The translations under genes and the position numbers were made by a program. From contig CAYULA010000003.1 in the NCBI GenBank assembly GCA_964445525.1, forward strand, positions 1 through 64,000: a DNA stretch of 64,000 nt, given 5' to 3'. The notes under the pieces were generated by a model. It was not told the DNA's origin and made no database searches. It saw only the letters and a list, made by a program, of their open reading frames with translations. This stretch comes from Penumbrarchaeum sp964445525. GTDB taxonomy: Archaea; Thermoplasmatota; Penumbrarchaeia; Penumbrarchaeales; Penumbrarchaeaceae. Each line of letters starts with the position of its first letter. The first letter of the stretch is position 1. Shown piece by piece: positions 6,903 to 16,266 of the stretch.

Positions 6903-7715
6903 TCATCTTTTTATGAAGGTACCCTCTCTCAATTCCTCGAAAGCCAGGTCCAGTTCTTCCTGGGTATTCATCACAATAGGTCCTCCCCACGCGATAGGTT
7001 CTCCGAGAGGGTCCCCTGCGACGAATATGAATTTTCCCTTCCCCTTGATCCGGACCTCGCCTTCTTCCGTAAGAAGTGCACAGTTTCCGGGAAGGACCTT
7101 CTCACCACTCACCTCGAAGGATCCTTCATAAACGTAGATGAAACAGGTCCTCTTCTTGGTGGAATGCTCGAATTCCCCTTCGATGTGAACATCGAAGTAC
7201 TCGGTATCGACGAAGAGGTCCTCAACAGGTCCTATCCTGCTCCCGTATTCTCCGGAAATTACAATGACCTTGCCCCCGGAAACCTCCACGGGAATGAAAT
7301 CCTCCTCTGTCAATCCACGATACCTCGGCTCTGTCATCTTCCTGTTCTTGGGAAGATTGACCCAGAGCTGGAATCCCATCATCTCTCCGTCGAAGGTCCT
7401 GGGCATTTCCTGGTGAATTATTCCGGAACCGGCAGTCATCCACTGGACATCTCCGGAATTGATAACACCGCTGTTTCCGATATTATCACCATGCTCCACC
7501 TCTCCCCTTATCATGTATGTCACAGTCTCGATTCCTCGATGGGGATGCCATGGAAATCCCTTGATATAATCTGAAGGATCGCTGGAACCGAAATGATCCA
7601 GAAGCAGAAATGGATCGTAATTTGGGACCTGATGGAATCCGAAGACCCTCTTCAACCTGACACCCGCGCCTTCCAACGTCGGTCTGCTCTCGATGATTGT
7701 TTTTACTGTTCTCAT
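6903..7715 (-). CDS. pirin family protein
   Basis: A 270-residue bicupin of the pirin family. The N-terminal cupin has the signature FPWHPHRGIETVTYMIRG and the metal-site pair IIHQEM; the motif GFQLWVNLPKNRKM is also diagnostic. The C-terminal cupin ends with GDPLGEPIAWGGPIVMN. Pirins bind a metal ion; some have quercetin dioxygenase activity, others act as regulators, and nothing here decides. The gene is monocistronic, with an AT-rich 88-bp upstream gap before the photolyase-like gene, which lies on the same strand. Confidence 0.92.
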   Translation of the reverse strand: MRTVKTIIESRPTLEGAGVRLKRVFGFHQVPNYDPFLLLDHFGSSDPSDYIKGFPWHPHRGIETVTYMIRGEVEHGDNIGNSGVINSGDVQWMTAGSGIIHQEMPRTFDGEMMGFQLWVNLPKNRKMTEPRYRGLTEEDFIPVEVSGGKVIVISGEYGSRIGPVEDLFVDTEYFDVHIEGEFEHSTKKRTCFIYVYEGSFEVSGEKVLPGNCALLTEEGEVRIKGKGKFIFVAGDPLGEPIAWGGPIVMNTQEELDLAFEELREGTFIKR

Positions 7716-7803
7716 GATACAACCGATTTCCCCTCTTGGATTACATCAATTAAACATTTGCTGTATTTTCGATCCATTTGATCCTGGTAAATTCCCATCG
7801 AGA

Positions 7804-9159
7804 TCAAGGAAGCTTTCGGGTCTTTTTCTTTCTTCTCTCCAGCTTTTTTACCATCAGGGACATTCTCGGATTCTTGCTGAACTCCTCTTCGTGCTTTTCG
7901 ATGAAATCCCAGAACAGATCGTCCCATTTCTGACACCAATCCCCCTTCCCGAAATCACTCATCTTCAAGATGTAATTTGAAGAGCTTATGTAAGGCTTGG
8001 TGGACATCAAACCCCCATCTGCATACTGACTCATTCCATACACATTCGGAACCATCACCCAGTCGTAGGCATCTATGAACATTTCCATGAACCACCGGTA
8101 GATGTCATCGGGATCGTATTCATTCAAGAGCATGTAATTTCCAAGAACCATCAGTCTCTCTATATGGTGGGCATAGGCATTTCTGGATACCTTTTCAACC
8201 ACATTATCGATGGGATTTACCCCGGTGGAAGCATTGTAGAATGAGTCAGGTAATTTCTTCGAGTGGCCAAAATGATTGTTGGTTCTCTGGAATTTTCCCT
8301 CCTTCGTATATATCTTCAATATGAATTCTCTCCAGCCCAGAACCTGTCTGATAAAACCCTCTTTGGAATTCAGCGGCGCATCCGAATCCTCCACAGCTTT
8401 TAGGACCTCATCTGGAGTCAGAAGTCCGATATTCAAGGAGGAGGAAAGGAGCGAATGATAGATGAAATCATGTTCTTTTGAAATGGCATCCTGATAATCA
8501 CCGAAAAGCTCCAGTCTTTCGCTGACAAACTGATCGAGAAGCTTTCGTGCCTCCTCGTGGGTTACGGGATAGAAGAAATCTTCAGCTTCCCCTGGATTAT
8601 CCGGGAAATTATCATTCACATAGTCAATCGCCTCGTCAATGTATGTGTTGCCGAATCTCATCACATCCGGAGGCTCGTGATTTCTGGGGAGCTTCTTTCT
8701 GTTTTCCGCGTCAAAGCTCATTTTTCCTCCCATGGGCCCGATTGCATCCATCAATATCCCGGTATCCTCTCTCTGTTTTCTGTAAAAGGATGCCATGAGG
8801 TACCTTTTTCCTTTTTTCAATTCTCCACCGATAAATGATGGGGATTCCTTGAACGAAACCCCCTCAGGTAACTCCGACTCCAATTTGAAATCGTAAGGCC
8901 TCACCATGGAGATACTCTTCCCCTTCAAAAATGATCTCCAATCTTTTTCATATTCGATGTAATTAACATCCGATCCTCCTCTTTCAAGGAGGTCCTGATA
9001 AGCTTTCATCGAGGCCCTGTGAAGCACCAGTTTCTTCTTGTGGAAGTTGAAATCGGTAAAGTACCTTGCTTCCTCTGACAGGAAAATGTCCCCATCCCCT
9101 TCAATGCATGGATGTTCAGTGAAAAGGTGGGTGGGAAGGATCAAGACAGCATCTTTCAT
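7804..9159 (-). CDS. FeS-BCP-type photolyase-related protein, lacking Fe-S cysteines
   Basis: A 451-residue protein of the deoxyribodipyrimidine photolyase-related (PhrB/CryB, DPRP) branch. The N-terminal Rossmann-like domain is followed by the helical FAD domain with YAHHIERLMVLGNYMLL, WVMVPNVYGMSQYADGGLMSTKPYISS and NYILKMSDF. In the characterised PhrB-like enzymes four cysteines bind a 4Fe-4S cluster. Here the matching places read PIDNV and SDFGKGDWCQKWDDLFW, so only one Cys remains and the cluster loop is shortened. It could still repair 6-4 photoproducts or act as a photoreceptor; that cannot be decided by reading. Confidence 0.85.
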   Translation of the reverse strand: MKDAVLILPTHLFTEHPCIEGDGDIFLSEEARYFTDFNFHKKKLVLHRASMKAYQDLLERGGSDVNYIEYEKDWRSFLKGKSISMVRPYDFKLESELPEGVSFKESPSFIGGELKKGKRYLMASFYRKQREDTGILMDAIGPMGGKMSFDAENRKKLPRNHEPPDVMRFGNTYIDEAIDYVNDNFPDNPGEAEDFFYPVTHEEARKLLDQFVSERLELFGDYQDAISKEHDFIYHSLLSSSLNIGLLTPDEVLKAVEDSDAPLNSKEGFIRQVLGWREFILKIYTKEGKFQRTNNHFGHSKKLPDSFYNASTGVNPIDNVVEKVSRNAYAHHIERLMVLGNYMLLNEYDPDDIYRWFMEMFIDAYDWVMVPNVYGMSQYADGGLMSTKPYISSSNYILKMSDFGKGDWCQKWDDLFWDFIEKHEEEFSKNPRMSLMVKKLERRKKKTRKLP

Positions 9160-9194
9160 GGTATTCCATCGGGATATTCTCTATTTAATAGATT

Positions 9195-10016
9195 TCAGGA
9201 AGCGGCTCCCCTATCAAGGGACCTGAAATAATAATAGCTCAAAACAAATGAAAAGATCAAAACAACCGAATAGATTCCAATCATGGGGTAATTCACCTCC
9301 ATATCATAAAGGGGAGCTATGCTCTCCCCGATCACGACGGAAAGTATGAGGGTTATTATCTTCACCAACGCTATCCCCATCAGAACCCTCCCCAGGCAAA
9401 TCCTCTTCAGAAGCATGATGGCCGTTATGACAAAGAAAGGCATCACGACGCAGAGGTCCATGATGAAAACCGGATATGCTTCGGGTCTTTCGTTTTCGAT
9501 GGAGGTTGCAATGATCATCATGAACCATAGAATGTTGAAAACCAAAGCGATTATCAAAAGAAACCAGGCGGTTGTCTTTTCAAGGGCCCTGGGGAGCTTG
9601 ATTTTCAACAATTCTTTTTCGGAAAATGGTACCAACCCCAAGATAATAGAGAAGATACTCAGCCCAAGTATTATCAGGTAAATAGGATATATGATTGTAT
9701 AGGTCCCTCCGATTGCCAGAAGTCCGTATCCGTAGAGAAAATATCCGATTAGCGCGAGGGAAGTGACCTTCTTTTTCAGGTCCGGTTTCCTCTTGATCAT
9801 CACCGCGGATAGAACGAATAATCCGATGGAAGCGGCAACAGACATAAGGTCCTGGGAATAGGTTCCGGCATGGAGATCTTCTGGAAAGTAACCGGCTTTT
9901 TCCGCATTCTCGTAGATTGAATCAATGAACAATCCTGATCCTGCTGCAATCAGGGCAAGTAAAGATATCATCAATCCCATGTATAAGGTCGGTCCAAATG
10001 ATCGATTGAATGCCAT
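9195..10016 (-). CDS. multi-pass membrane protein, unknown
   Basis: A 273-residue protein with about eight hydrophobic segments spread over its length (for example residues 13-30, 50-66, 82-103, 106-124 and 147-168). It has no catalytic or transport motif that I recognise. It is transcribed toward the photolyase-like gene with a 35-bp gap and may share its transcript. The C-terminus YYYFRSLDRGAAS is short and cytosolic. I cannot assign a family. Confidence 0.7.
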   Translation of the reverse strand: MAFNRSFGPTLYMGLMISLLALIAAGSGLFIDSIYENAEKAGYFPEDLHAGTYSQDLMSVAASIGLFVLSAVMIKRKPDLKKKVTSLALIGYFLYGYGLLAIGGTYTIIYPIYLIILGLSIFSIILGLVPFSEKELLKIKLPRALEKTTAWFLLIIALVFNILWFMMIIATSIENERPEAYPVFIMDLCVVMPFFVITAIMLLKRICLGRVLMGIALVKIITLILSVVIGESIAPLYDMEVNYPMIGIYSVVLIFSFVLSYYYFRSLDRGAAS

Positions 10017-10069
10017 CCAGGATATCCAAATACTGGGTCATTGAAAAGGATTTCGTTTTGAGATAAATT

Positions 10070-10327
10070 TCAGATCCCAGGGCTCCACTTCATCTTCATA
10101 TACAGATTTCCCTTTTCCAGTTCATCGAGCATCCGGTTCAATCTCTTTTTCTTTGTTTCCTCTCTTTTGGCCCTGTTAATCCATCCGATATAATCATTCC
10201 GCTGATAGGCCGGTCTGGCCTTGTATTTCTCCATGAGTCCCCTTCTTTCCAGACCTTCTTTCACGAAATCGGGCATTGGATGGATGGGTCTTTTCAAATT
10301 GGAAAAGTCCTCATTCTGTTTATTCAT
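10070..10327 (-). CDS. YdeI/OmpD-associated-like protein
   Basis: An 85-residue protein from the ATG at 10327 (an upstream ATG would add six hydrophobic residues). The C-terminal half RPAYQRNDYIGWINRAKREETKKKRLNRMLDELEKG, then YMKMKW, is the conserved end of the YdeI/OmpD-associated (bacteriocin-protection-like) family. Bacterial members are often longer and have an extra N-terminal domain; this is the short form. The molecular role is not known. It is divergent from the antiporter gene with a 56-bp shared promoter region. Confidence 0.75.
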   Translation of the reverse strand: MNKQNEDFSNLKRPIHPMPDFVKEGLERRGLMEKYKARPAYQRNDYIGWINRAKREETKKKRLNRMLDELEKGNLYMKMKWSPGI

Positions 10328-10383
10328 CAGGAGTAAATGTATCATTAAAGATTTACATATTTTGAGATTGTTACGTATCTCCC

Positions 10384-11610
10384 ATGGAGGCAGTCGTATA
10401 CCTGCTACTCCTGCTCATCTGCTCGATCTTCTTCGGAAAGCTGGCAGAGAGATGGGGACAGCCAACAATTGTAGGCAATATAATCGGCGGTCTCTTCGCA
10501 GGTCCTTTTCTAATCTTCATATTCGATTCGATAGGATCCTTATCCGGACTTGGACACCTTGAAGATGTCTCCGGATCCCTCAGACCCGAGCTTGTTGAAA
10601 TGGAGATCTTCTTCCTCATGGATCTGGCGATCATCATGCTGATGTTCGCATCGGGAATGGAGACCAGGATCAAGGATTTCATAGCATCTTTCAAAACAGG
10701 CATCCTCACAGCTTCCCTCGGAGTTGTGGTCCCATTTGGCCTGGGATTCGCTGGAACCTATCTCTACATCGGAGATCTTTTAACCTCATTCTATGTTGGC
10801 GCCGCCCTATCCATCACCGCGGTTGCATTATCCATTGCAACCCTGATCCAGATGGACGGGGTGAGGACCCGTTTCGGGATGACCATAATAAATGCGGCGA
10901 TTGTGGATGATATCATAGGTATTCTCATCCTATCCGTTCTACTGTCATTTTCCGTGAGCGGCCGTCTTCCTTCTGCTGTGAGCATCGGGGGTACTGTACT
11001 CCTTTCAGTCCTTTTCGTCGTTTTGGCATTGTTCCTTATTCCCAAGTTGCTGAAGATAATGTACACCTATCTCAAGGATCTCAGGATAACCGAAAAGGTG
11101 GGCATAGGGATCCTCATGGCAGGGATATTTGCCGTGATCGCCCATATTATGGGCCTTCATCTGATGATAGGTGCTTTTCTGGGCGGTATGGCAATAAAGG
11201 ATTCCCTCAACAGAAGGACCCAGCAGTCGATAGAGAGGTGGGCCTTCGGTTTCTTCGCCCCGGTCTTTTTTGCATGGGTAGGATTTTCTGTAACCTTTTC
11301 CGGTCTCGCATTATCCCCCTTGGTCCCTCTTCTGATAATACTGGGTTTTTCGGGAAAGATTATCGGAGCAGGTCTCGGCGCGAAGATATCCGGTCTCACC
11401 ATTCCCGAATCAATACTGGTCGGGGTGGGTATGAATGGAAAAGCAGCCGTTGAGCTGATCCTGGCTTCCGTGGCCCTACAGGCGGGAATAATCGAGAGGG
11501 ACCTCTATTCCGCGGTTGTGATAATGGCTGCCTTCATGGCACTCACAACTCCCATGCTGCTCAAGTTCCTCTACGGAAAATTCGAGAAGAAAGGCTGGAT
11601 AATGGAATGA
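10384..11610 (+). CDS. CPA2-family cation:proton antiporter
   Basis: A 408-residue membrane protein with 11-13 hydrophobic helices and the fold of the CPA2 (KefB/NapA-like) exchangers. Landmarks are FGKLAERWGQPTIVGNIIGGLFAGP in helix 1-2, ASGMETR, the conserved INAAIVDDIIGI with its acidic pair (ion-binding Asp), LHLMIGAFLGGMAI, and GVGMNGKAAVELI in the last part. There is no RCK/TrkA-N domain at the C-terminus. A TATA-like ACATATTTT centred about 26 bases before the ATG suggests a leaderless mRNA. A close paralogue follows after 60 bp. Confidence 0.92.
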   Translation: MEAVVYLLLLLICSIFFGKLAERWGQPTIVGNIIGGLFAGPFLIFIFDSIGSLSGLGHLEDVSGSLRPELVEMEIFFLMDLAIIMLMFASGMETRIKDFIASFKTGILTASLGVVVPFGLGFAGTYLYIGDLLTSFYVGAALSITAVALSIATLIQMDGVRTRFGMTIINAAIVDDIIGILILSVLLSFSVSGRLPSAVSIGGTVLLSVLFVVLALFLIPKLLKIMYTYLKDLRITEKVGIGILMAGIFAVIAHIMGLHLMIGAFLGGMAIKDSLNRRTQQSIERWAFGFFAPVFFAWVGFSVTFSGLALSPLVPLLIILGFSGKIIGAGLGAKISGLTIPESILVGVGMNGKAAVELILASVALQAGIIERDLYSAVVIMAAFMALTTPMLLKFLYGKFEKKGWIME

Positions 11611-11670
11611 TTCCAAATAGATCATGTTATCGAAGGTTTTATACGCAAGTTTTCGATACCACCGCCCCAT

Positions 11671-12909
11671 ATGTTCAATTTCATCTATCTGCTGCTTCTG
11701 CTTATCGCAGCATTGTTCTTCGGTAAGCTTGCAGAGAGATTGAAATTGCCCACCATCGTGGGAAACATTTTCGGTGGCTTGATGTTCGGCCCATTCTTCA
11801 TTGTCATTTTGAAGACCATGGAACATTCTTTTTCACTATCCGAACTTGACGGGGTGGTTGAGAATTTAGAACCGGAGAGCGTTGAAAGTGAGATCACTTT
11901 CCTTATGGATTTTGCAATAGTCATGCTGATGTTTTCATCGGGTATGGAAACCAGAATCAAGGATTTTCTTGCTTCTTTCAAGACAGGTATACTTACCGCT
12001 TCTCTGGGGGTAATCGTTCCATTCTCACTTGGTTTCATCGGAGCCTGGTTCTACCTTGGTGACTATATCGTAGCCCTTTACATAGGCGGTGCATTGTCGA
12101 TCACTGCCGTTGCCCTCTCGATTTCGACCCTGATACAGATAGATGGTATCAGAACAAGATTCGGTATGACCATCATCAACGCTGCAATTGTTGATGACAT
12201 CATAGGTATCGTTGTTCTGTCCATACTTCTTTCCATTTCCTCCACCGGTCATTTACCAAGTATGGCCATGCTTGGTTTGACAATAGGGCTGGCAGTTGGA
12301 TTTGTCATTGTTGCGATCTTTCTGATGCCAAAGCTGCTCAAAAAGACTTACAATATAATCAAGGACATGAGGGCAACAGAGGGAATCGGATTCACCATCC
12401 TTATGGCGGGCATGTTCGCATTGATGGCCCATCTGATGGGCCTCCACCTGATGATAGGTGCTTTTCTTGGTGGTATGGCAATCAGAGAGTCCCTGAACAG
12501 GAGGACCCGTGAATCCCTTGGAAGATGGTCTTACGGCTTCTTTGCCCCGGTATTTTTTGCATGGGTGGGTTATTCCATGACCTTCTCCGGGGCTGCATTG
12601 TCGCTTTTTGTTCCGCTCATTGTGGTTCTGGGATTCATTGGAAAGGTATTCGGTTCCGGGTTGGGGGCAAAGATATCCGGTTTGAACTGGGCGGAATCTT
12701 TTCTGGTGGGGCTCGGAATGAATGGTAGAGCAGCTGTAGACCTCATCCTTGCAAGTGTTGCTCTTCAATCCGGTATAATCGGGAGGGACCTCTATTCCGC
12801 AGTGGTACTGAACGCGATAATAATGGCTCTCCTGACACCTATACTCTTGAAGATATTTTCAAATAAATTCAGAGAGAAGGGGTGGGTCAAATGGGACGGT
12901 GCTTTCTGA
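11671..12909 (+). CDS. CPA2-family cation:proton antiporter, tandem paralogue
   Basis: A 412-residue protein aligned along its whole length with the preceding antiporter. It shares FGKLAERLKLPTIVGNI, MLMFSSGMETRIKDF, INAAIVDDIIGI, LHLMIGAFLGGMAI and GLGMNGRAAVDLI. The Asp pair in INAAIVDD is kept. It has its own TATA-like TTTTATAC about 28 bases before the ATG, so it is probably transcribed separately and leaderless. The pair looks like a gene duplication; different cation preference is possible, but nothing in the sequence shows it. Confidence 0.92.
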   Translation: MFNFIYLLLLLIAALFFGKLAERLKLPTIVGNIFGGLMFGPFFIVILKTMEHSFSLSELDGVVENLEPESVESEITFLMDFAIVMLMFSSGMETRIKDFLASFKTGILTASLGVIVPFSLGFIGAWFYLGDYIVALYIGGALSITAVALSISTLIQIDGIRTRFGMTIINAAIVDDIIGIVVLSILLSISSTGHLPSMAMLGLTIGLAVGFVIVAIFLMPKLLKKTYNIIKDMRATEGIGFTILMAGMFALMAHLMGLHLMIGAFLGGMAIRESLNRRTRESLGRWSYGFFAPVFFAWVGYSMTFSGAALSLFVPLIVVLGFIGKVFGSGLGAKISGLNWAESFLVGLGMNGRAAVDLILASVALQSGIIGRDLYSAVVLNAIIMALLTPILLKIFSNKFREKGWVKWDGAF

Positions 12910-12951
12910 AGGATTTGAAATGAAAGGTCAATTTTTACCAGGAATTCCCTC

Positions 12952-13539
12952 TCACTTATTCCCGGATTTTTTTGAATCGCCTGTTGATTCAAGAGCCTTC
13001 TTTTCATGCTCGTCAAGGATCCGGGACCACCTGAGGACCTTCTTGAACTGGATTATCAAGGATTTCATGGTGAGTTCCCCGATCAGCTTCCCCTTGGACA
13101 CAACAGGAAGCCTCTTGAGATGATGCCTTTTCATCTTGGTCAGAGCAGCCCCTATTGTCTGTTTGGGGGCGACGGTGATCAGGTCCGTTGTCATCATATC
13201 GTCCACTGTCTCGATCCCGCCAAATAGAAGTGATTTGAAATGATGCCCGGAGATGGTGAACTGGTAGGGATCTATCTTTCTGGGAGCGATCACATCCACG
13301 ATATCCCTCTCGGTTATCAGACCCCTCAACTTCATGGATTTGAGACTCTCCACGACCCAGATATGTTTCCTGGAGCTCAATATGCCGATCACCTCTTCTA
13401 TGGAGGTTTCCGGGGTAACGAAGCACATATCCCACATCTTCGATTTCATAATGGTGGCAACATCGATCTGATGAAATTGTTTTAACAGCTTCGATATGTC
13501 GGTGCCTTCCGAAGGTCTGGGTTTTACATATTTGACCAT
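12952..13539 (-). CDS. CBS-domain protein
   Basis: A 195-residue protein consisting mainly of a CBS pair. The first repeat has SKMWDMCFVTPETSIEEVIGILSSRKHIWVV and GLITERDIVDVI. The second has DMMTTDLITVAPKQTIGAALTKM and KRLPVVSKGKLIGELT. CBS pairs bind adenine nucleotides or S-adenosyl compounds and act as regulatory switches. No catalytic domain is attached. It is convergent with the antiporter pair, so regulation of those transporters is only a guess from position. Confidence 0.88.
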   Translation of the reverse strand: MVKYVKPRPSEGTDISKLLKQFHQIDVATIMKSKMWDMCFVTPETSIEEVIGILSSRKHIWVVESLKSMKLRGLITERDIVDVIAPRKIDPYQFTISGHHFKSLLFGGIETVDDMMTTDLITVAPKQTIGAALTKMKRHHLKRLPVVSKGKLIGELTMKSLIIQFKKVLRWSRILDEHEKKALESTGDSKKSGNK

Positions 13540-13691
13540 CTTGCTCCCCTAGGGAGGATATCCTGTCCCCGGAACATAGAGAGAGTACTTCAAGATAAAC
13601 CTTACCCGGACTGTGCCTCTGCTTCCCAGTAACTGTAATAAATCGGGACCCTATTGACCCGTTGTCCGATAAAACCATACGAGGTATGTCC

Positions 13692-14882
13692 ATGACAAAG
13701 GATCCTACTGCTTTCATGAAAGAAGAATACGAAGATCTGGTGGAGAAAGGTTTCAACTGGCAGCTGAGAGAGCTCCAGGGGCCTTCAACTCCGAGGTGCA
13801 AGGTCGATGGCAAGGAGCTGATAATGCTCTGTTCCAACAACTACCTCAATCTCTCGAATCACCCCAAGCTCATACAGGCTTCTATAGATGCAGCCAAGTC
13901 ACATGGTGCCGGATCGGGTTCCGTGAGGGCTATAGCGGGCTCCATGGACCTCCACTTCGAACTGGAGGAGGCCATTGCCAGGTTCAAGAAAACCGAATCG
14001 GCCCTCTACTACCAGACCGGTTTTGCAACCAACGCGGGTCTCATTCCTATGCTGGCACCATCAAAGGAGGATCTGATAATCTCCGATGAGCTGAATCATG
14101 GCTCAATAATCGACGGTGTGAGGCTCTCAAAGGCCAAGAGGGCGGTATATGCTCACAACGACATGGGAGAACTCGAGAAGGTCCTCCAGGATGCTGAAAA
14201 GGATGAACCAAGGCGGGTCCTCATCATAACAGACGGAGTATTTTCCATGGACGGGGACATCGCTCCTGCAAAAGATATTGTGAACCTGGCCCAGGAATAC
14301 GGAGCCCTGACATATGTGGATGACTGCCACGGAGAGGGAGTCATCGGAAAGGAAGGCAGGGGAATAGGAGCCCACTTCGGAATCGAGGGAAAGATAGACG
14401 TTGAGATGGGAACCTTCTCCAAGGCTCTTGGCGTGGTGGGAGGAATGATTGCAGGTTCCCAGGACCTGGTCAACTTCGCATACAACAAATCCAGAACCTG
14501 GCTGCTTTCCGGGTCCTGCCCTCCGGCCACAGCAGCTGCCTGCAAGGCATCCATAGAGGTCCTCGAGACGGAACCCCAGCACGTGGATACCCTCTGGGAA
14601 AATATCAGATATTTCAAGAAAGCCCTCGACGATCTGGGATTCGATACCGGACACAGCGAAACCGCAATTACGCCCGTGATGTGCGGGGAGTCCCACAAGG
14701 CCAAACAGCTCTCACAGGAACTTTACACTCTGGGAGTCTTTGCGCTTCCGATAGTATTCCCCATGGTCGCCAGGGACAAGGCCAGGATAAGGACCATGAT
14801 GAATGCCGGCCTCACAAAGGAGATGCTTGATGAGGCGATCAATGCTTTCGAAGTGGGCGGAAAGAAAGCCGGAATCATCTGA
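13692..14882 (+). CDS. kbl: Kbl-type alpha-oxoamine synthase (glycine C-acetyltransferase-like)
   Basis: A 396-residue PLP enzyme of the alpha-oxoamine synthase family, closest in length and motifs to 2-amino-3-ketobutyrate CoA ligase. Visible landmarks are MLCSNNYLNLSNHP, SGSVRAIAGSMDLHFELE, YVDDCHGEGVIG (PLP ring Asp and His), MGTFSKALGVVGG (Schiff-base Lys) and LSGSCPPA. GAGGT six bases before the ATG at 13692 supports this start over the TTG at 13662. In threonine degradation it works with threonine dehydrogenase, which is not in the window. 8-amino-7-oxononanoate synthase is the alternative activity. Confidence 0.85.
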   Translation: MTKDPTAFMKEEYEDLVEKGFNWQLRELQGPSTPRCKVDGKELIMLCSNNYLNLSNHPKLIQASIDAAKSHGAGSGSVRAIAGSMDLHFELEEAIARFKKTESALYYQTGFATNAGLIPMLAPSKEDLIISDELNHGSIIDGVRLSKAKRAVYAHNDMGELEKVLQDAEKDEPRRVLIITDGVFSMDGDIAPAKDIVNLAQEYGALTYVDDCHGEGVIGKEGRGIGAHFGIEGKIDVEMGTFSKALGVVGGMIAGSQDLVNFAYNKSRTWLLSGSCPPATAAACKASIEVLETEPQHVDTLWENIRYFKKALDDLGFDTGHSETAITPVMCGESHKAKQLSQELYTLGVFALPIVFPMVARDKARIRTMMNAGLTKEMLDEAINAFEVGGKKAGII

Positions 14883-14929
14883 ATCTGATGATAAATAATG
14901 GACGAGGGAGGTCCCCCCCTCCCTCGATC

Positions 14930-15574
14930 CTAAATTTTTTCAAAGCTTCCTATGAAGAAAGGATAACCCAGAACTGGTCCTCCCCTGAAGCTCTCTATTT
15001 CTTCAATCTCCTTCATGGATCTGATGGAGGCCTCGGTCCTCCTGTTGAGATTGCATCCGGAAGGAGCATGCCATACCGGAGATATCAGATTGAATACGAA
15101 TGCCTGGGGAGCGATTTTCGGAAGCTGATGCTCGATGAAAACGAATCTTCCTCCAAGTTTTAGGACCCTTATACCCTCTCTTATTACCGATTCAGGATCC
15201 TCAACCGTGCATAAGATCAGGGTGGATACGACGGAGTCGAATTTGCCATCCTCGAACGGGAGCTTCTCGCCGTATCCTATGTGGGTGTTGAGACATCTGC
15301 CATTTTCACCGCCGTAGCCCCATCCTTCGGCTTTTCTTGTCAGATAGGATATGTTCTCGTGATTGGGATCGACAACGGTTACGCATCCGACCTCATCGGG
15401 ATAATATCTCAGGTTTGTACCGGTTCCCGAACCTATGTCGAGGACCTCTCCCTCGAGGGGCGAGAGCATCCTCTTCCTCCATTTTGCAAACCAGACCAGC
15501 TCCATGGGGGCGAGGAACCTGTCGTAGGCTTTGGGATTGGAGTCCGTGATGTAATCGGTACCATTGCCTGCCAT
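14930..15574 (-). CDS. class I SAM methyltransferase
   Basis: A 214-residue methyltransferase. Motif I is VLDIGSGTGTNLRYYP, the acidic residue after strand 2 is in VVDPNHE, motif IV is FDSVVSTLILCTVEDPE, and VLKLGGRFVFIEHQ follows. The pattern STLILCTVEDP with the later GCNLNRRTEASI resembles METTL7/TMT1-like and UbiE-like thiol or small-molecule methyltransferases. The substrate is unknown. It is convergent with the Kbl gene across a 47-bp gap. Confidence 0.88.
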   Translation of the reverse strand: MAGNGTDYITDSNPKAYDRFLAPMELVWFAKWRKRMLSPLEGEVLDIGSGTGTNLRYYPDEVGCVTVVDPNHENISYLTRKAEGWGYGGENGRCLNTHIGYGEKLPFEDGKFDSVVSTLILCTVEDPESVIREGIRVLKLGGRFVFIEHQLPKIAPQAFVFNLISPVWHAPSGCNLNRRTEASIRSMKEIEEIESFRGGPVLGYPFFIGSFEKI

Positions 15575-15642
15575 ATGGATTTCAAAAACGGTATCCGGGA
15601 TTAATAAATTATACCCGAGATGTGAGCCGATATTTCAATTGA

Positions 15643-16218
15643 TCAATCCGAGAACTTGGCTCCGCAACCCGGACAGTACTTAAAAGATCTCTCGGAGGGA
15701 GTCTTGCAGACCGGGCAGTAGGACTTTTTCTTCTTTTTCTCATCTGCCTGGAGCCTCTTTTTTACCTCGGCTGCTATGACGCTCTCTTCTATCTTTCCGG
15801 GGAACTTGTAAAAGAGGAGTCCGAGAACAATGAGGAAATAGAATACCATGCCCACCGATATTATGACCCATCTGATACCGGGATCTGTCAGCTCCTCGGT
15901 TAGTATGTCCATGAAATAGGTGTAAAGGGCAATTATTATCAGATCCAGCCAGAGCAATATCAGAAGCAGTGTGACGGCTATCCCGGTCTTTCTGGCCTTG
16001 GAGAAAAGCGATGCAAGGGTTACAACGAACCCGAATGCCAGGGCGGCTCCGATCATACCGAAAATCCACATCTTTATGGCATTGCTGTAATCTGCGGTCT
16101 CTGTCACATCCTCCAGGTTCAGGTTCTTCAGAGTCAAAAACAGAGTTCCGAATAGGATAAACAGTGCGAAATGATACATCAATACCCCAGGTTTGTTCAG
16201 CAAAGCCATGTGACCCAC
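15643..16218 (-). CDS. membrane protein with C-terminal zinc ribbon
   Basis: A 191-residue protein with four hydrophobic helices (about residues 13-29, 50-72, 83-104 and 119-142). A charged linker KKRLQADEKKKKKS follows, then a zinc ribbon with YCPVCKTPSERSFKYCPGCGAKF (two CPxC knuckles). The ribbon would be cytoplasmic. Function is unknown. Similar zinc-ribbon-tailed membrane proteins occur elsewhere in this window (52422-52994 and, in larger form, 58542-61706). Confidence 0.75.
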   Translation of the reverse strand: MGHMALLNKPGVLMYHFALFILFGTLFLTLKNLNLEDVTETADYSNAIKMWIFGMIGAALAFGFVVTLASLFSKARKTGIAVTLLLILLWLDLIIIALYTYFMDILTEELTDPGIRWVIISVGMVFYFLIVLGLLFYKFPGKIEESVIAAEVKKRLQADEKKKKKSYCPVCKTPSERSFKYCPGCGAKFSD

Positions 16219-16266
16219 CCTTTCTAAGGATAAGACTCTTCTTTTTAAATCTTATTGGCGATCCGT

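Noticed and set aside
6894..7574. 226-codon plus-strand frame over the pirin gene
   Set aside because: Antisense to an unmistakable pirin; no motifs of its own.
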